Below are positions 31,622-43,520 of a DNA stretch of 64,000 nt, in pieces. Where the stretch lies: NCBI GenBank assembly GCA_039566865.1, contig CM076959.1, positions 11,143,501-11,207,500 of the forward strand. The letters run 5' to 3'. Both the position numbers and the translations under genes were made by a program. Numbering within the stretch: position 1 is the first letter of the stretch; the number at the start of each line of letters is the position of its first letter. Source of the DNA: Aurelia coerulea (taxonomy: Eukaryota > Cnidaria > Scyphozoa > Semaeostomeae > Ulmaridae). The notes under the pieces are model-generated. The model saw only the letters and a list, made by a program, of their open reading frames with translations. It had not been told where the DNA came from and did no database searches.

Positions 31622-31988
31622 GCCATTTCACGACCAAGCTGCAATTGGTCCACCCTCATGCATATCAAAGAGCTCCCAGTTATGGGCCAACATTTGATGA
31701 TGAACAGATGGGTTAATTTAGACCCATGGAAGATGAAGACATAGGTGGATCATCGTATCATGGCAGTGCTGCTTGAAACAGTTGACGTCAAGGATATTGC
31801 ATTTGTCGAAACTTTCCAAAACAGCGAGGCAAACATTAAACTGGCTAAGAAGGATAAGAATTATACACATGTGTCTTCATTTTCCATGGGTCCGAATTAA
31901 CTCATCTGTTCACCAAATGTTGGCCCATAACTGGGAGCTCTTTGATATGCATGAGGGTGGACCAATTGCAGCTTGGTAGTGAAATGGC

Positions 31989-32261
31989 TTGGAGAGATGG
32001 GGCAAGCACATCAGGAACTTTCGAAGTGGAGCTGGGTGTAGGGCCAGGCTTACTTCAGTTAATGCCAACCTCGAATACATTATTGTGCGGATGCTGATAA
32101 CCTCATGGCGACTTGTGGCAAATTCCTGTCAAGATAGCTTAAAGAAAAGTCGTAAGTCTGCTGAACCATATGTTGAAGCAACAAATGATAGCCTTGTGAC
32201 TGATTCGATGTACTTTTGTCAAACTAAACAATTCGGTGTTGAGACGGCGAAACTGTTTTGA
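31989..32261 (+). CDS. Mirrored 90-codon ORF, right arm of foldback
   Basis: Partner of the ORF at 31349-31621; starts MERWGKHIRNFRSGAGCRAR. The two differ at about three residues. Reading away from the palindrome centre, both copies stay open through 90 codons. The function is unknown. Confidence 0.25.
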   Translation: MERWGKHIRNFRSGAGCRARLTSVNANLEYIIVRMLITSWRLVANSCQDSLKKSRKSAEPYVEATNDSLVTDSMYFCQTKQFGVETAKLF

Positions 32262-33382
32262 CTCAATTAGTTCCACTAGATTTAGATATCAAGCGAATTT
32301 TAACATGGCGTATATCAAAGTATTAAACCTTTCTCAATTGGTTGGACCTTGCAGAAAGAAAGAGACAACAGATTCTGTTTTCCAATGCAGGTCTATTGTT
32401 TCACAGCATTAAGCTTTTGTTTCACAAAAATCGGCTATTGTTTCTATCACTGCATCGAGAATACCTCTTTTGAATTCTTGAGAACCAATTTCGCAAATCT
32501 AGAGCTCTTGCCTTGAAGAAAACAGTCACGGCACTGTTACAGTTTTGCTTGGAAATCAGAAAAGAAAAACTTATGTCACATGCAATCTTCAAACTTTTTT
32601 GCGACAAAATTAAAACGATTTGAAACGGGCCCTTTTGCAGGAATGCTCCAAATAGGTTCTAGTAATTTAATATATTAATACCTAACACCTAGAATTACAT
32701 AGATTTTTTGTTTTCAACTTTGAGTAGCAATTTTTCACGAAATTTGTCGTAAAAAGTAAGCATCAAAATAGTGTCCATCTACCCATGATCTTAAATTCAA
32801 TATACAACATTTTTACATATGTTGAGCAAAACTAAATTGCTGACCATTTAGTACAAAAATCATGAAAATTGGTCTTTTCTAGGTTGATTTATGACATGTT
32901 AAAGTTGGCTCAAAACGCTACATTGTACCGGAAATTCTAATGTAAACAACCACTTGAAATTTTGACAAACTTCAAAATTCCATTTCTCATCATTGGATAG
33001 TCCGATTTTGAAAATTTTTGCTTTCTGTTAAGCCCAAGGATACCCTCTTTAATGGGGATGTAAAAATTTGCATGTTTTCGAAACTTCATGTTTTCCTATT
33101 TATTCCATGCTCTGGATCACTGTGCCCCATCTTGAATAAAGAAACGTCTTTAATTTTACTGATGACTTCATATAAATACTTTTCAAGGCAAATAGTTTTG
33201 CACCTCACAAAACTTTCCCTTGATATATCATACCCCCACAAAGTAATTGAAACATTTTCATACCCCTGTCAAAAATCCTCCGCCCTGGTACCTAGGATCA
33301 AAAATGAATGCTCCTTAACGGAACAAGAGCAATGACTACAACTGTGAGAAACGTGGGAAATTAGGCAACGAGCTAGCATGAT

Positions 33383-33412
33383 AGATAATAATAAATAATA
33401 ATAATAATAACG
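33383..33412. repeat. AAT microsatellite at 3' end of minus-strand LINE
   Basis: Short AAT/ATT tract about 150 bp beyond the last LINE codon on the minus strand; probably the element's simple-repeat tail. Confidence 0.7.
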
Positions 33413-33565
33413 AATTATTTAACAGGATAAAAACTTCAACAATTACAAAATTGCTGTTATCAATGTTTGTCCTGTAAAAAGAAAGGTGCTTAAAAAGAAA
33501 ATATATAAATATGTTACAACTGCAGGTCTCAAAAAATCAATTTTGTAGTATAACAAATTAAAATC

Positions 33566-35241
33566 TTATGTATAAATTGTGTTCATAATTTTCATAAAAT
33601 CAGATGCATTGTCAGACGTCCTTGCACTCAGTGATAGCTCATTAAAAGTCTTTGCACCCATGTAGTAGAAACCTTTCCTCGCGCATTCAGTTCTTATCCG
33701 TGGAAGACATACACTACAATGATTGTTCCTTGTGTTCTTGCAATGTTCTTGATACATAAAGTATTGGTTTAAAGCATGACAGACATTGTTCTGCAGGACA
33801 TTGTATACTAGCACGCAGGCTTTTTACTGGTGATATAACTTCACATCTTTGATTTTTTGCGACTATTTGCATTGCACGATTGTGAAACGAGTTGAGCTTG
33901 TTTTCTTGTGTCCTATTCAATTTCAGATTCAATATGCCGCAATAAGTGAGCACTGGTAATACCATTGCACGGTAGATGGCTTTCGCTGATTCTATGTCCA
34001 AATGGCTTCTGATATTTGCTAAGAGTCGTAAACGACATGTGGCTTTCTTGTATTTGGCATCAAAATCACTGTTAAGATTCAATGAAGAGTCTAGGTGCAC
34101 ACCTAGATACTTGTATGTCGAAGTGATGTTGATTTGACCATCCTCGTGTAATATGCATAAAGGCCCCGTGCATTTCCGGATTCTCTGAGCTGTTCCAAAT
34201 AATAGGGCTTCAGTTTTTCCTTTCTTCAGGTTGAGGATTAATTCGTTTTCACTGAACCAGACTGAAAGTTCTGCCATGGCATTTGATAATTTTGAATTTA
34301 TTTCTTTGATCTCTTTACCAGCTACGTAAATAACGGTATCATCTGCGTATTTTATTATGCTGGCACCTTTAGTGGAATATGCAATATCATTGAAAAAGAA
34401 AATAAATAGAAGAGGGCCTAGGATTGATCCCTGCGGCACCCCACTTATCATCTTTTGTGGATTGGAGATAGAACCATTGAACGATACTTGTGCATTTCGA
34501 TTGAATAGGTAATTTGTAAAACCACTCAAGCTCAGTTCCATTTAAACCATAGCTATGGAGCTTAGCTAATAGCTTTGAATGGCTTATTGTATCGAATGCC
34601 TTGCTGAGGTCGATGAAAGTAGCACCAACCATGTATCCTTGATCAACATTTTTGCGGATATTATCGAGAAAGAGTGTTGCTGCCAGCTCCGTAGACGTTT
34701 TCGGTCTGAAACCAAACTGGAACTCAGACAACAACTTATTTTCATCAAGGAATCTCATGAGCTGCTGATGAACAAATTTTTCGATAACTTTAGACAGAAC
34801 TGGCAGTATCGATATTGGCCTGTAGTTATCAAAGCTTGACTTTGATCCTGATTTGTGCACTGGAACAATTCTTGCATTTTTCCATTGACTTGGGAAAACG
34901 CCAGTGGAAAACGAGAGATTTATGATATGGGTCAGGGGCAACGATATGATTGCTGCAGAGTCCTTTAATAACCCCGGCGGGAGATCATCAAGGCCGGTTG
35001 ATTTCGAACGTTTTATACCTTTCAGACACCTCTCAACTTCAGTACTGGTAACAGGTTTGAAATGGAACCGTTTTTCAGTTTTCTTCTCAATCTTGCTCAG
35101 ATTTTGCCATATGAAATCTCGTAAAGGGAACGCTTTTCTTTTCATTTCGCTTATAACATTTGTGAAGAAGGAGCAAAAACCATTTGAGATAGCGCTAGGA
35201 TTGTTTACCTGCTCTTCATCAATTTCAAAATTAATATTCAT
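33566..35241 (-). pseudogene. LINE reverse transcriptase and C-terminus (minus strand)
   Basis: RT blocks in order: KGIKRSKSTGLDDLPPGLLK, WKNARIVPVHKSG, NYRPISILPVLSKVIEK, FGFRPKTSTELA, ATFIDLSKAFDTISH with the first catalytic Asp, then after a frameshift near 34520 SGVPQGSILGPLLF and IIKYADDTVIYV (YADD catalytic pair), then TYKYLGVHLDSSLN. The thumb region is followed by a frameshift near 33800 and a C-terminus with KGFYYMGAKTFNELS. The order is that of CR1/L2-like LINEs. Confidence 0.88.
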
Positions 35242-35253
35242 GTTTGAATTTTT

Positions 35254-36535
35254 TTACTTCGATGGATAGATCGATTTAATAGTTCTCCAGAATCTGTTTG
35301 GGTTTCCTGCATTTTCACTCAGCAGCTTTCTATGATAAGAAGACTTTGCCTTTCTCACTGCTACGTTTACTGCATTTCGCTTCTCTTTATATGCTGCTTG
35401 ATCCACTTCCGCTTTCGTCTTTCGAAACTTTCGCAATACTTTATCCCTCTCATTCATCAGTCGCTTGACACCTTCGTTTAGCCAAGGGGCAGCTTTTCCT
35501 TCCACTATTTTCTGTATCTTTGGTGCATGCTTGTTGAAAACCCCCGAAAGTATGTCCTTCATGTAGCCCCAAGCTTCGTTCACATCGACGCAATTCAAAA
35601 CACGTAGCCAGTCACTATTGCGCAGATCCTCGTTCATTTTGTCTGGATCGTAGTTTCGATAGTTGCGACAGGTTATCTGTCTTGGAGCTTCTCTCGCGAG
35701 GTTTATTTTGCGCACACAGCCAACCATATCATGACCTCCTATCTCCGTGGGTATAACCCTTGCGTCTCTGATCGTGGCTGGATTGTTGGTCCCAATAATG
35801 TCAATAAGTGTTGATGTTGAATCAGTTATTCTTGTTGGCATTTGAATCAATTGTTCCAGACCAAAAAGATTTAGAATAGATTTGAAATCTTTTCCGTTTG
35901 TACTGTCTAGGAAGTTAACATTTACATCTCCCAAGAGGATAATTTCTTTGGGCGTCTCGTTTGCTTTAGACAGCATTGCATTGAAATGATTATCAAAATC
36001 TTTTGGGAAATATTTAGAAGTATCAGGAGGACGATATGTTATTGCAAGTAAAAATCCCTTGGTCTTGGCTGGTTTTACTTCAATCCATAAACATTCTAGG
36101 ATATCATTTTCCAAATCATGCCTTCGATCACAAATTAATTTTTGTGAGATGTAAGCTGCAACTCCACCTCCCTTACCGGTTGGTCTGGGCATACTAACGA
36201 GAATATATCCTGGAATTTTGAGCATTTCATTTGCATCAGTGTCATTACTTTCGAGGTGGGTTTCGCTCAAAGTCAAAATGTCGATTCCTTTGAAACTTTG
36301 AATAAGTTCACAGATGTACATGATTGGCAAACAAACCTCGTACATTCTGATGTAAAATCTTAAGGCCACGTTGGTTGGTGAGATGCTCAAGCTCCGGGTT
36401 GTATCTTCGTTCTGAAACTACTTCGATTGAGTAGATCTTGAGGGACTTTAAATTGCATGAACAGTTAGCACAAAAAGGATCGTGATGTGAAACGTGATCG
36501 GCCATATTTTTTTCTCGTGAAACGTGAAAAACCAT
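35254..36535 (-). pseudogene. LINE endonuclease domain (minus strand)
   Basis: After GLKILHQNVRGLFANHVHL (36308-36380) a one-base frameshift leads to IDILTLSETHLES with the catalytic Glu, GKGGGVAAYISQK, ITYRPPD, EIILLGDVNVNFLDS with catalytic Asp and Asn, and IGGHDMVGCVRKI with the terminal Asp-His-type block. This is a complete APE endonuclease that nicks target DNA to prime reverse transcription. A helical region with WLNEGVKRLMNERDK and NPNRFWRTIKSIYP joins it to the RT. The frame ends at a stop at 35254-35256, after which the same frame continues into the RT, so this is a nonsense change. Confidence 0.88.
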
Positions 36536-36620
36536 TATTTATTGACGTGAAACGTGAAAGTGCAAACGTTTTCCGTGAAACGTCAAAGCCTATATCCATT
36601 TACGCGGAACGTGATTTGCA
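36484..36620. repeat. CGTGAAA-type minisatellite, cluster 1
   Basis: Five imperfect copies of a CGTGAAACGTGAA core at about 30-bp spacing, overlapping the 5' end of the minus-strand LINE. A related cluster lies at 39850-39925. Confidence 0.7.
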
Positions 36621-37199
36621 ATAATTTCCATAAATAGATTAGCCTAATCTAATGGGTTACAAATGCTTCGAGAAACTAAAAAGTTTTGCATGAACATTAT
36701 AGCATTGTTTGTGTTGTTGTTGTTGTTGTTGCTATTTTTCTTGTTTTTAACAAAAAATTGCAGTTTGGTGCAAAAAATAATATTCATGCTTCCACGCGGC
36801 ATATACGATCATACCCTTCACAGTTTCTTCAATTGTCTCTTATTGTCATTTGGGTATGGGCTCTGCAACCTCAAGAAATAGTATTGACCAATAGGATAGG
36901 TGTTACTTTACTTTGCTCTATGGTCCAGCAGGCCCCATTCATTTTTTAGGTGCTCAATGCTAGCAGGTGTTTCAGACCCTCCAAAAAGGATAATGCAGGC
37001 CCGCCAGAGCCAAAGCACTGTGATCCAAGGCATCGAATTTATACCAAAATTGGAAGTTTTAGATTCCTGATTGATTTTGGGCTTGATACATACACCATAA
37101 CATACACCATAACAAATGCCGCAAGACAGTTTCAAGATCAGGCCACAAAAAGCAGAGATATTGATCTTTAAAGTCAGGTCTAAATCAGAACTTTGTTTA
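36621..37199. other. No gene recognised
   Basis: AT-rich DNA with a short (TTG)n run at about 36710-36732 and a duplicated ACATACACCATA near 37090-37110. No gene or element boundary could be supported. Confidence 0.4.
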
Positions 37200-38630
37200 C
37201 GTAACCTGTAGAGGCATGGTACTGTTTTGATGGCGGCCTACAATTGGTTGTTTTTCTACGCTCAGACTTCACCGATACTTTTCATTTTAGTCTTATTCTC
37301 GTCCCCTAAATGTGTACTTCAAGGCAATGCTAAAGAGGATAGACATAGCTATATCGACAAGCTGCTATAAATAGGCTCAAGAAACGCCAACAAACCAATT
37401 GTTTCCTTCACAACACAATGAAACCGCAGGCGTCAAAGTTGTTGAATACAATAGATTATATGTTTAACTTGGCCCGGGCCAGCTTTTAACTATGTCGATT
37501 CCCTTTAAGCATGTTTGAATAGTTTGCCTTTTTGTGACCGTTTTTAGACAATTGAACAATGGTACTTTTCTGAAAAATGTGTGCCTCATAAAGTCAACTG
37601 TAAAATTCAAAGCTAAAGACAGAAAATATATGTTTCACTATGCTCTTAAAAACAATTTCAAAAATTAGAAACACCTTTGTAGCAAGTTTCTACCAAAAGG
37701 CTCGTGCCAATTCGTACCCAAACAGTTTTTTATGACTAATTTTATTTCAAAAGCTTCGATTTTTATTTCTAAAAATTTTAGATGCTTTAGCAACTAAATT
37801 TTAACAGACCTTCAATGAAAGGACTTAAGGTGACTGGACCTCATTTACATGTAAAAACAATGTAATAATTAACATTTAAGACATTTTGCAAGGCATTTTG
37901 TTGAAATCTTAAATGTTAAAAATTTACAAAATACGATTTTCGCTTTGAAAAGTTTTCACTTGCTGCAGCAGGCTTAAATGCGAAAGAAATGACAAACAAT
38001 CGAGCTTGCATCGTTTTTCAACAATTGGGAAGCTTTCCGTCTTACCTTATCTAATTTTTCAAAACAATTTGCAATACATAATGTAAAAATCATGTACAAA
38101 ACTTGTGAAATGAAAATTGCCCTCAAAATTTTTTGGCACACATTGGCACGAGCCCTTTGGTAGAAACTTGCAGCAAAGCTGCTTCCAATTTTTTAAATTG
38201 TTTTGAAGAGCATAACGAAACAAATATTGTTTGCCTTTAGCTTTTAATTTTACAATGGATTTTTGAAGACTGACATTTTTCACAAAAGTTTTATTGTTCA
38301 ACAGACCATTACGCTAACGATGGCGGTGTGGAATTTTTTACCAAGATGCAATGCGTTCTAATTACGAATCTTTAACGATTCTGTAGGAATTCGATTAAAG
38401 AACGCGATACATCTTGGTAAAAAGATCCTCGCCGCCATCTTTAGCGTAATCGTCTATTGTCTAAAAACGGTCACAAAAAGGCAAAATATTCAAACATGCT
38501 TATTGCCTTGAAGCACGCATTTAGAGAATCAGAATAAGACTGGACTGAAAGAGATCGTTAAAGCTGAGCCTAGAAACAAGGAATTGTAAACTGCGATCAA
38601 AACAGTGCCATGCCTCTACAGATCATGCTT
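37200..38630. repeat. Foldback element, 1.4 kb, with nested MITE
   Basis: Outer inverted ends: CCTGTAGAGGCATGGTACTG near 37206 and its complement (CAGTGCCATGCCTCTACAG) near 38603-38621. Further inverted pairs follow inward, for example GACCGTTTTTAGACAATTG (37537) with its complement (38452-38470), and the segment around 37680-37710 with 38140-38175. The left arm has extra sequence near 37340-37500, and the right arm is interrupted by the MITE at 38309-38449. No coding capacity. Confidence 0.8.
38309..38449. mobile_element. Small MITE nested in foldback right arm
   Basis: A 141-bp sequence with near-perfect inverted ends of about 45 bp: TTACGCTAACGATGGCGG at the left and CCGCCATCTTTAGCGTAA at the right, with TTTTTACCAAGATG further in on both sides. 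It interrupts the inverted arm that pairs with 37537-37562. Confidence 0.8.
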
Positions 38631-40339
38631 GCAACAAATGGTCACATTAACCCCTAGGTTATGCTCCATGACGCCAGCCCAAAATTTAGCTGGCATTCAG
38701 AACTTTATATTTTTAGCAATATTAGATAAAAAGGGCCTAACAGATCACAGTGCAGAGGGCTTGCTGGGGTCCTCTAGCCCCTTAATAGCTTTCAAATATT
38801 TGTTCCTTGAAATGCTCCGAGACGAGAAAGCAGCTTGAATAGCGCATTGATTTTTTGTTGATATAAGTTCTAGTTTTGAAATGCCCGTAAAAAGGACTTT
38901 CGTTGGTGATGATGAGCATCAATCAAATAGTGCAGAAATTTTAAACTTTTTTCGGCTAATTTCCGGCGATCTACTGTAATAGGAATGGTCTCAAAATTTT
39001 CCCAGGACAAGCCCCAGACCTCCAAATTTGCTTCCTCCACTTGCAGCTCCCTAATACGAAAATCGTCTCGACTGGCTTGAAAATAGTTTGCTATGATACA
39101 AGGGAATGAGCCTTAGGGGCGTACCTAGGGGGTTGTTATGTGTTCTAGACCTGCCATTTTCCATAAAAACAGCAATTGTGCCCTACATTTCATCCAATTT
39201 TTCTCAAATCATTGATTTAATTACTTTGGAACCGGCATTTTCCTCCTTTCTGTGCCAAAAACTTTCTGCTCGTTGCGCTCGCACAGCATACTTATATAGA
39301 ACATGAAAACAGAGACAGATAATTTGGGCATACAATACAACGTTGCAACTTTCTGGGCAGACTTTAGCTAAAATATACGAAGTGGTTTGAGCATCCGGGG
39401 GCATTTTTATGGGATCTTTGAGAGCAGAACTTTGAAAGAATTTGAATTCTCCTATCTAAATCCTATCTGTCCTATCCAAATCAGAAATACATTATCTGCA
39501 TGCCAAAATTCTGCCTCCCAACCTTAGCCCTTAAAAATTGCCTACAATCACTAAACAATGGTTGAGCCAACCTAAGACTTTCGGTCTCCCCTTTCCCCAT
39601 AATCAGTGTTGTAATGCCAGACAAAGGTTGCCGAATCGCTCTTGTCAGCTCAACCAATCATTGACATTGGTGAGAGGGGTGGTAAAAGGATAATTTGTTC
39701 AAGTTGGCTCGAAAATTGTATAGGTGATAGTAGATGCTCGCCTGCCTTTCTTGTTGTTTTGAAGAGTTTTCCATTGTTTTAACAGGTTTGAGACATCTTT
39801 AGCGGGGTCAGTGCATCTGCATTCTCCCATAGCATAGTAATAATAAATTTTTCCGTGAAACGTGAAAACGCTATATTTTTTAACGTGAAACGTGAAATTG
39901 AACATTTTATTTCCGTGATTCGTGATCCCAACCCCTCCCCCCCCCCCCTTTACCACCCTCAAAAGTGAACAGGGGAAGCAATGGAGAGAAAGAGAAATAT
40001 GGGAACAAGCAAAAGCAGGTTGAAGTATCTTGCCTATCTTTGCAAATTATAAAAAACGCTGGCAAGCATCGAGGGAAAAGAACACCGATTAAACCGTGCC
40101 TCTATGTATAAGAGTTCGTATTTCATAAAGGGTATAGATACAGGAAGCAAATATCAAATGCAGGTAAATCAACTAACAGTACAAAAAGGTCTTCGAGTAG
40201 ACAGGAGAGACAAAGCGGAATGGAATTTAGTGTAAGACTGGTCCAACGAGTGGCTACATTAAAAAGAGATTAAATGATATGGCACTTCCAGCATTAAAGA
40301 CAGAATAGAAGTCATTTGGAAAAAAATCAAAACCATGGC
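38631..40339. other. No gene recognised
   Basis: No convincing coding region. It contains the second CGTGAAA cluster (39850-39925) followed by a poly-C run near 39935-39950. The rest is unremarkable. Confidence 0.4.
39850..39925. repeat. CGTGAAA-type minisatellite, cluster 2
   Basis: Three imperfect copies of the CGTGAAACGTGAA core at about 30-bp spacing, as in 36484-36620. Confidence 0.65.
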
Positions 40340-41260
40340 TTAGATGGAGTGAAGAGAATCATTGTGCGAATATCATGCGAGTATAGATAACGACAAGTAG
40401 TTACACGCGAAATGTAAAGAGAGTAGATATCAAATCGAGGAAAAGAACTGGTGAGAGTTGGCACTAAAGGATTCTACTTGGTTTTGAAAATGGAGAAATC
40501 ACACCAGGGACATCCGTGTAAAAATGATGACACATGTTAGAGAGACTGCAATGGATCTGAGCATACGTCACTTAGATGAAAGTGTATTTTTATTCACCTC
40601 TGTTGTTGAAATTTCCCTATTTTTGACTATTGATTTGCATGCAGGATGAAGTAAATTCTTATTAGAAATCCTTACAAGCTTTGGAAAGACAATAAAGAAC
40701 ATTATATACTGTCATATGCTACCAAAAAAAACAATTGTTATGAACTCTTAGCGAGAGGTTGAGTACACTAGAGGAAGGATGCAATGTTGAGGATACGATA
40801 TTTTACAAAGATAAAAAATCCAATCAAGAATGAAGAGAGAAATGGAACGGAAAAAACGGTGAAGAGGGTACTTAATACATTTCGAGCATCGACAAAGTTT
40901 GAAAACATGGTTTGTTAAGTTTATTCCTAAGATAAATCATATGCCCGGCATTGTGACGCAAATCACATTTTGTACATGACATGGGAGGGAGACGGGTTTT
41001 CTACGCGAAAAAATGAGTGGGGCAGTGAGAGGAGAGGTTTTTTCTAAACCGTTACATGGTCAAAAAAGGAATCCACTCCAAGTGTTTGATAAAGGTGAAA
41101 TAGCCATTTATTTTTCCTTGCAGTCTCAAACAAGTGTGAACTTGTTTAGAAATAATATTCAAACTTCTCCCCCAGTAACTCAGGTTGCCGTTCCTCGGTT
41201 CTCCTTTCCATTAAGTTTTCTTATTTGGAGGCTCTTATTCGATTTTGAGGTGGGAAACAG
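40340..41260. repeat. Diverged direct repeat, left copy (partner 45380-46260)
   Basis: Shares ordered blocks with 45380-46260 in the same orientation: AGAGAGACTGCAATGGA at about 40541 and 45698, and CATATGCTACCAAA/CATATGCTAGCAAA near 40710 and 45880. Both are A/G-rich and non-coding. The similarity is patchy, so the limits are approximate. Confidence 0.55.
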
Positions 41261-41557
41261 ATTTGCCCAATAAGAAATTCGTTAATGCAGAACTATTTTT
41301 TCAAGAATTGATGAGATACGGTATTGAAACATTCGTTCAGTGAATGAAAATTCGTACATAAGAAACTATCTTGAGACTTATAACTCAAACACTTCGTTCA
41401 AAGTCGGAGACGTTCAGTTTGAAAATAATATTGAAGTGAACTTGCTGCCCATGGCATCAATTGTTTTGACAAGTCGATATGGGATCAATATAAGCACCAA
41501 GTTGTGGACTTTTCCAGCAAACTGAAAACAAGAGTCTTAGCTGCAACAATACCCACT

Positions 41558-41742
41558 TAAAGGCCTTATGCAGCCAAATTTTCGACATTAATTTTTTTCG
41601 ATTTTCGAAATATTCAAACTTTACTGATTTCATTGATACCAAATTTTACTCAACATCATTGCGGTTAGGGTGTGAAATTCCGTTTTGAAAATTGCTACTC
41701 AGCGCGACATTTGACCTTCGCGCGTGACGTCACAATTATGAC
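41558..41742. repeat. Inverted arm, left (partner 44831-45026)
   Basis: About 185 bp starting TTAAAGGCCTTATGCAGCCA and ending GTGACGTCACAATTATGAC; a diverged reverse complement lies at 44831-45026. The pair brackets 3.1 kb that includes an inserted LINE. The arms could be the ends of one DNA transposon. Confidence 0.75.
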
Positions 41743-41798
41743 CACAAACACAACGCACAAGTTTTGTCACGTAAACCCCAATGCGGAGCTCGCGAGAA

Positions 41799-42330
41799 GA
41801 TCAAAGACCGTTCAAGGTTTCTTCAAAACAATCTAAGATACTGATGCATTAGAGCTTCACGAAGTCCCTGCACAAGTGAAGCCTTGCTGAAAGTCTGGAA
41901 AAATAGGAAATATCTGGGAGTTCCAGCCTCCCAACCTTCTAGGGCTAGAATATGCTAAACAGGCGGGAACAATCGCGGGAACAGTGAGCCGGACTCGACA
42001 GGGCTGGTGCTTGTTTTGCGAGCCTAGTGGCTGGAAATTTTCCTGACTAGCCACGAAAGCCTGGACTTCGATTCCAGGCTAGTGTGGAAAGTGAAGTGTA
42101 ATGCAATTACTCAGCGATAGCCGCGATACCAGAGGCTTGAAAAAGGCCGAGAGAAGGCTGGAAATAGAGTTCAGGGTCCAAGTTTACCTGAATTAGCCTG
42201 AAAGAACAAAGATCGTTCGAGGTTTATTGAAAATAATTTTAGAGACTGATGTATCAGCGCTTCACGAAGTCCCCGTACAAGTGAAGCCTAACTAAAAGCC
42301 TGGAAAAACAAGAATTGTCTGGAAGGTCAA
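41799..42330. repeat. Pair of direct repeats, about 125 bp each
   Basis: The segment at 41799-41925 recurs at about 42205-42330 in the same orientation: both contain GCTTCACGAAGTCCC followed by CAAGTGAAGCC and CTGGAAAAA. The offset is about 407 bp. They lie just inside the left inverted arm. Confidence 0.7.
42013..42085 (+). other. Possible tRNA-derived (SINE-like) Pol III promoter
   Basis: GAGCCTAGTGG (42020-42030) fits a tRNA A box at 10 of 11 positions, and ACTTCGATTCC (42065-42075) fits a B box at 9 of 11, at a tRNA-like distance. CTGGA and TCCAG around the B box can form a 5-bp T-arm stem. The rest of the cloverleaf is not convincing. Confidence 0.3.
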
Positions 42331-42403
42331 GCCTTCCCTGTAACATCCCAGTAACTGGAACCAAGCTTTAGGAATGCTCGTACTAAATTTATTGTTGATT
42401 TAA

Positions 42404-43520
42404 TCCCGATCCGCAAAAACAAGCTGTCGAACTACTACTTTCAAAGAGAAGAAATGAAATAGATCATCCGATGATCTTCTTCAATAATATACCTGTAAAA
42501 AAAGTGAATGAGCATAAACATTTAGGTATAATCCTCGACTCAAAGCTCTCCTTCTCAGCACATGTTAAATCAGCTATCTCTAAAACGAGAAAAGGCATTG
42601 GTCTGCTAAAGTATCTCTCCAAATATCTGCCAAGGCATACCCTGAACGAATTATATAAACTTTATGTGCCACCGCACCTGGACTACGGGGATGTTATCTA
42701 TCACATTCCAGCAAAAGTTTGTGAATTCAGTCAAAACATCATTTTACCACATCTAATGGAAAAACTAGAGTCTGTTCAGTATTCTGCTGCTCTTGCTGTA
42801 ACAGGAACATGGAGGGGAACATCGCGCGAGAAGCTGTACACAGAGCTTGGCTGGGAATCATTAAGTTCCCGCAGGTGGAGTAGACACCTGACTTTGTTCT
42901 ATAAGATTCTGAATAACATTACCCCCTTGTACACAAAGGAGCCAATCCCACCACTTCATCAGTCGAACTACTCCCTTCGCAACCAGGATGCTATTGGGCG
43001 AATAAGGGCAAGAACAGAAAAATTTAAATCTAGCTTCTATCCAGACTGTATGTCTGAATGGAATAAACTTGACCCTGAAATCAGGCTAGCACCGTCCGTT
43101 GCTGTTTTTAAGACAAAGCTTCTATCAATAATTCGCCCCCCTGCAAAATCCTTCTTTGGTATTCATAACCCGATAGGCCTATCACATCTTTCCCAAATAA
43201 GGGTCGGTCTCAGCAAACTAAATTTCCACAAATTCAAGCACAATTTCAGGGACACCGTAAACCCAATGTGCCCGACGAATGACGGTATTGAGGACACGGA
43301 GCACTTTCTGTTGCTTTGCCCTTCATTTGATATTCAACGACGATATCTTCTCGCTGGAGTTTCTGTTGCATTACGACCATTTGTTGAAATCAACAGCCTT
43401 TCTAACAACGTTCTTGTACAACTTTTGTTATATGGTGATAAAGACCTTTCAAGTGACGTTAATAAAGGTATACTCGAACTGACTTTAGAGTTCATCCACA
43501 AAACAGGTCGGTTTGTATAA
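42404..43520 (+). CDS. LINE RT thumb and C-terminal region (truncated, frame intact)
   Basis: Open from the insertion's 5' junction; the Met at 42471 is internal. Blocks: VNEHKHLGIILDSKLSFSAH, GLLKYLSKYLPRHTLNELYK, LYVPPHLDYGDVIYH, then WRGTSREKLYTELGWESLSS and MSEWNKLDPEIRLAPS, typical of the RT connection and C-terminus of APE LINEs. Near the end, NPMCPTNDGIEDTEHFLLLC has a Cys-His-Cys pattern suggestive of a zinc-binding knuckle. The catalytic YADD block was lost by 5' truncation, so no enzyme activity is possible. Confidence 0.85.

Larger units (their letters stand above)
30398..33318. repeat. Giant foldback palindrome, 2.9 kb
   Basis: Two arms of over 1.2 kb face each other. Outer ends: AAAGGAGCGGTCATTTTCAA near 30399 and its diverged complement near 33298-33318. 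Inner ends: about 31748 and 31863, leaving a spacer of about 115 bp. The inner 1.2 kb are highly similar, while the outer 75-200 bp differ by indels. Such long inverted arms suggest a foldback-type transposon or an inverted duplication. No target duplication was found, and no transposase was recognised. Confidence 0.9.
33386..36535 (-). mobile_element. APE-type (CR1/L2-like) LINE, nearly full ORF2, broken
   Basis: Minus-strand LINE with an apurinic-type endonuclease and reverse transcriptase in one ORF. The reading frame has a frameshift near 36308, an in-frame stop at 35254-35256 and frameshifts near 34520 and 33800, but is otherwise clean, so it is a rather young dead copy. It ends in an AAT-rich tail. 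No target duplication was assigned. Confidence 0.88.

Noticed and set aside
34579..35269. Plus-strand frames of 86 and 121 codons
   Set aside because: Antisense shadows of the LINE reverse transcriptase.
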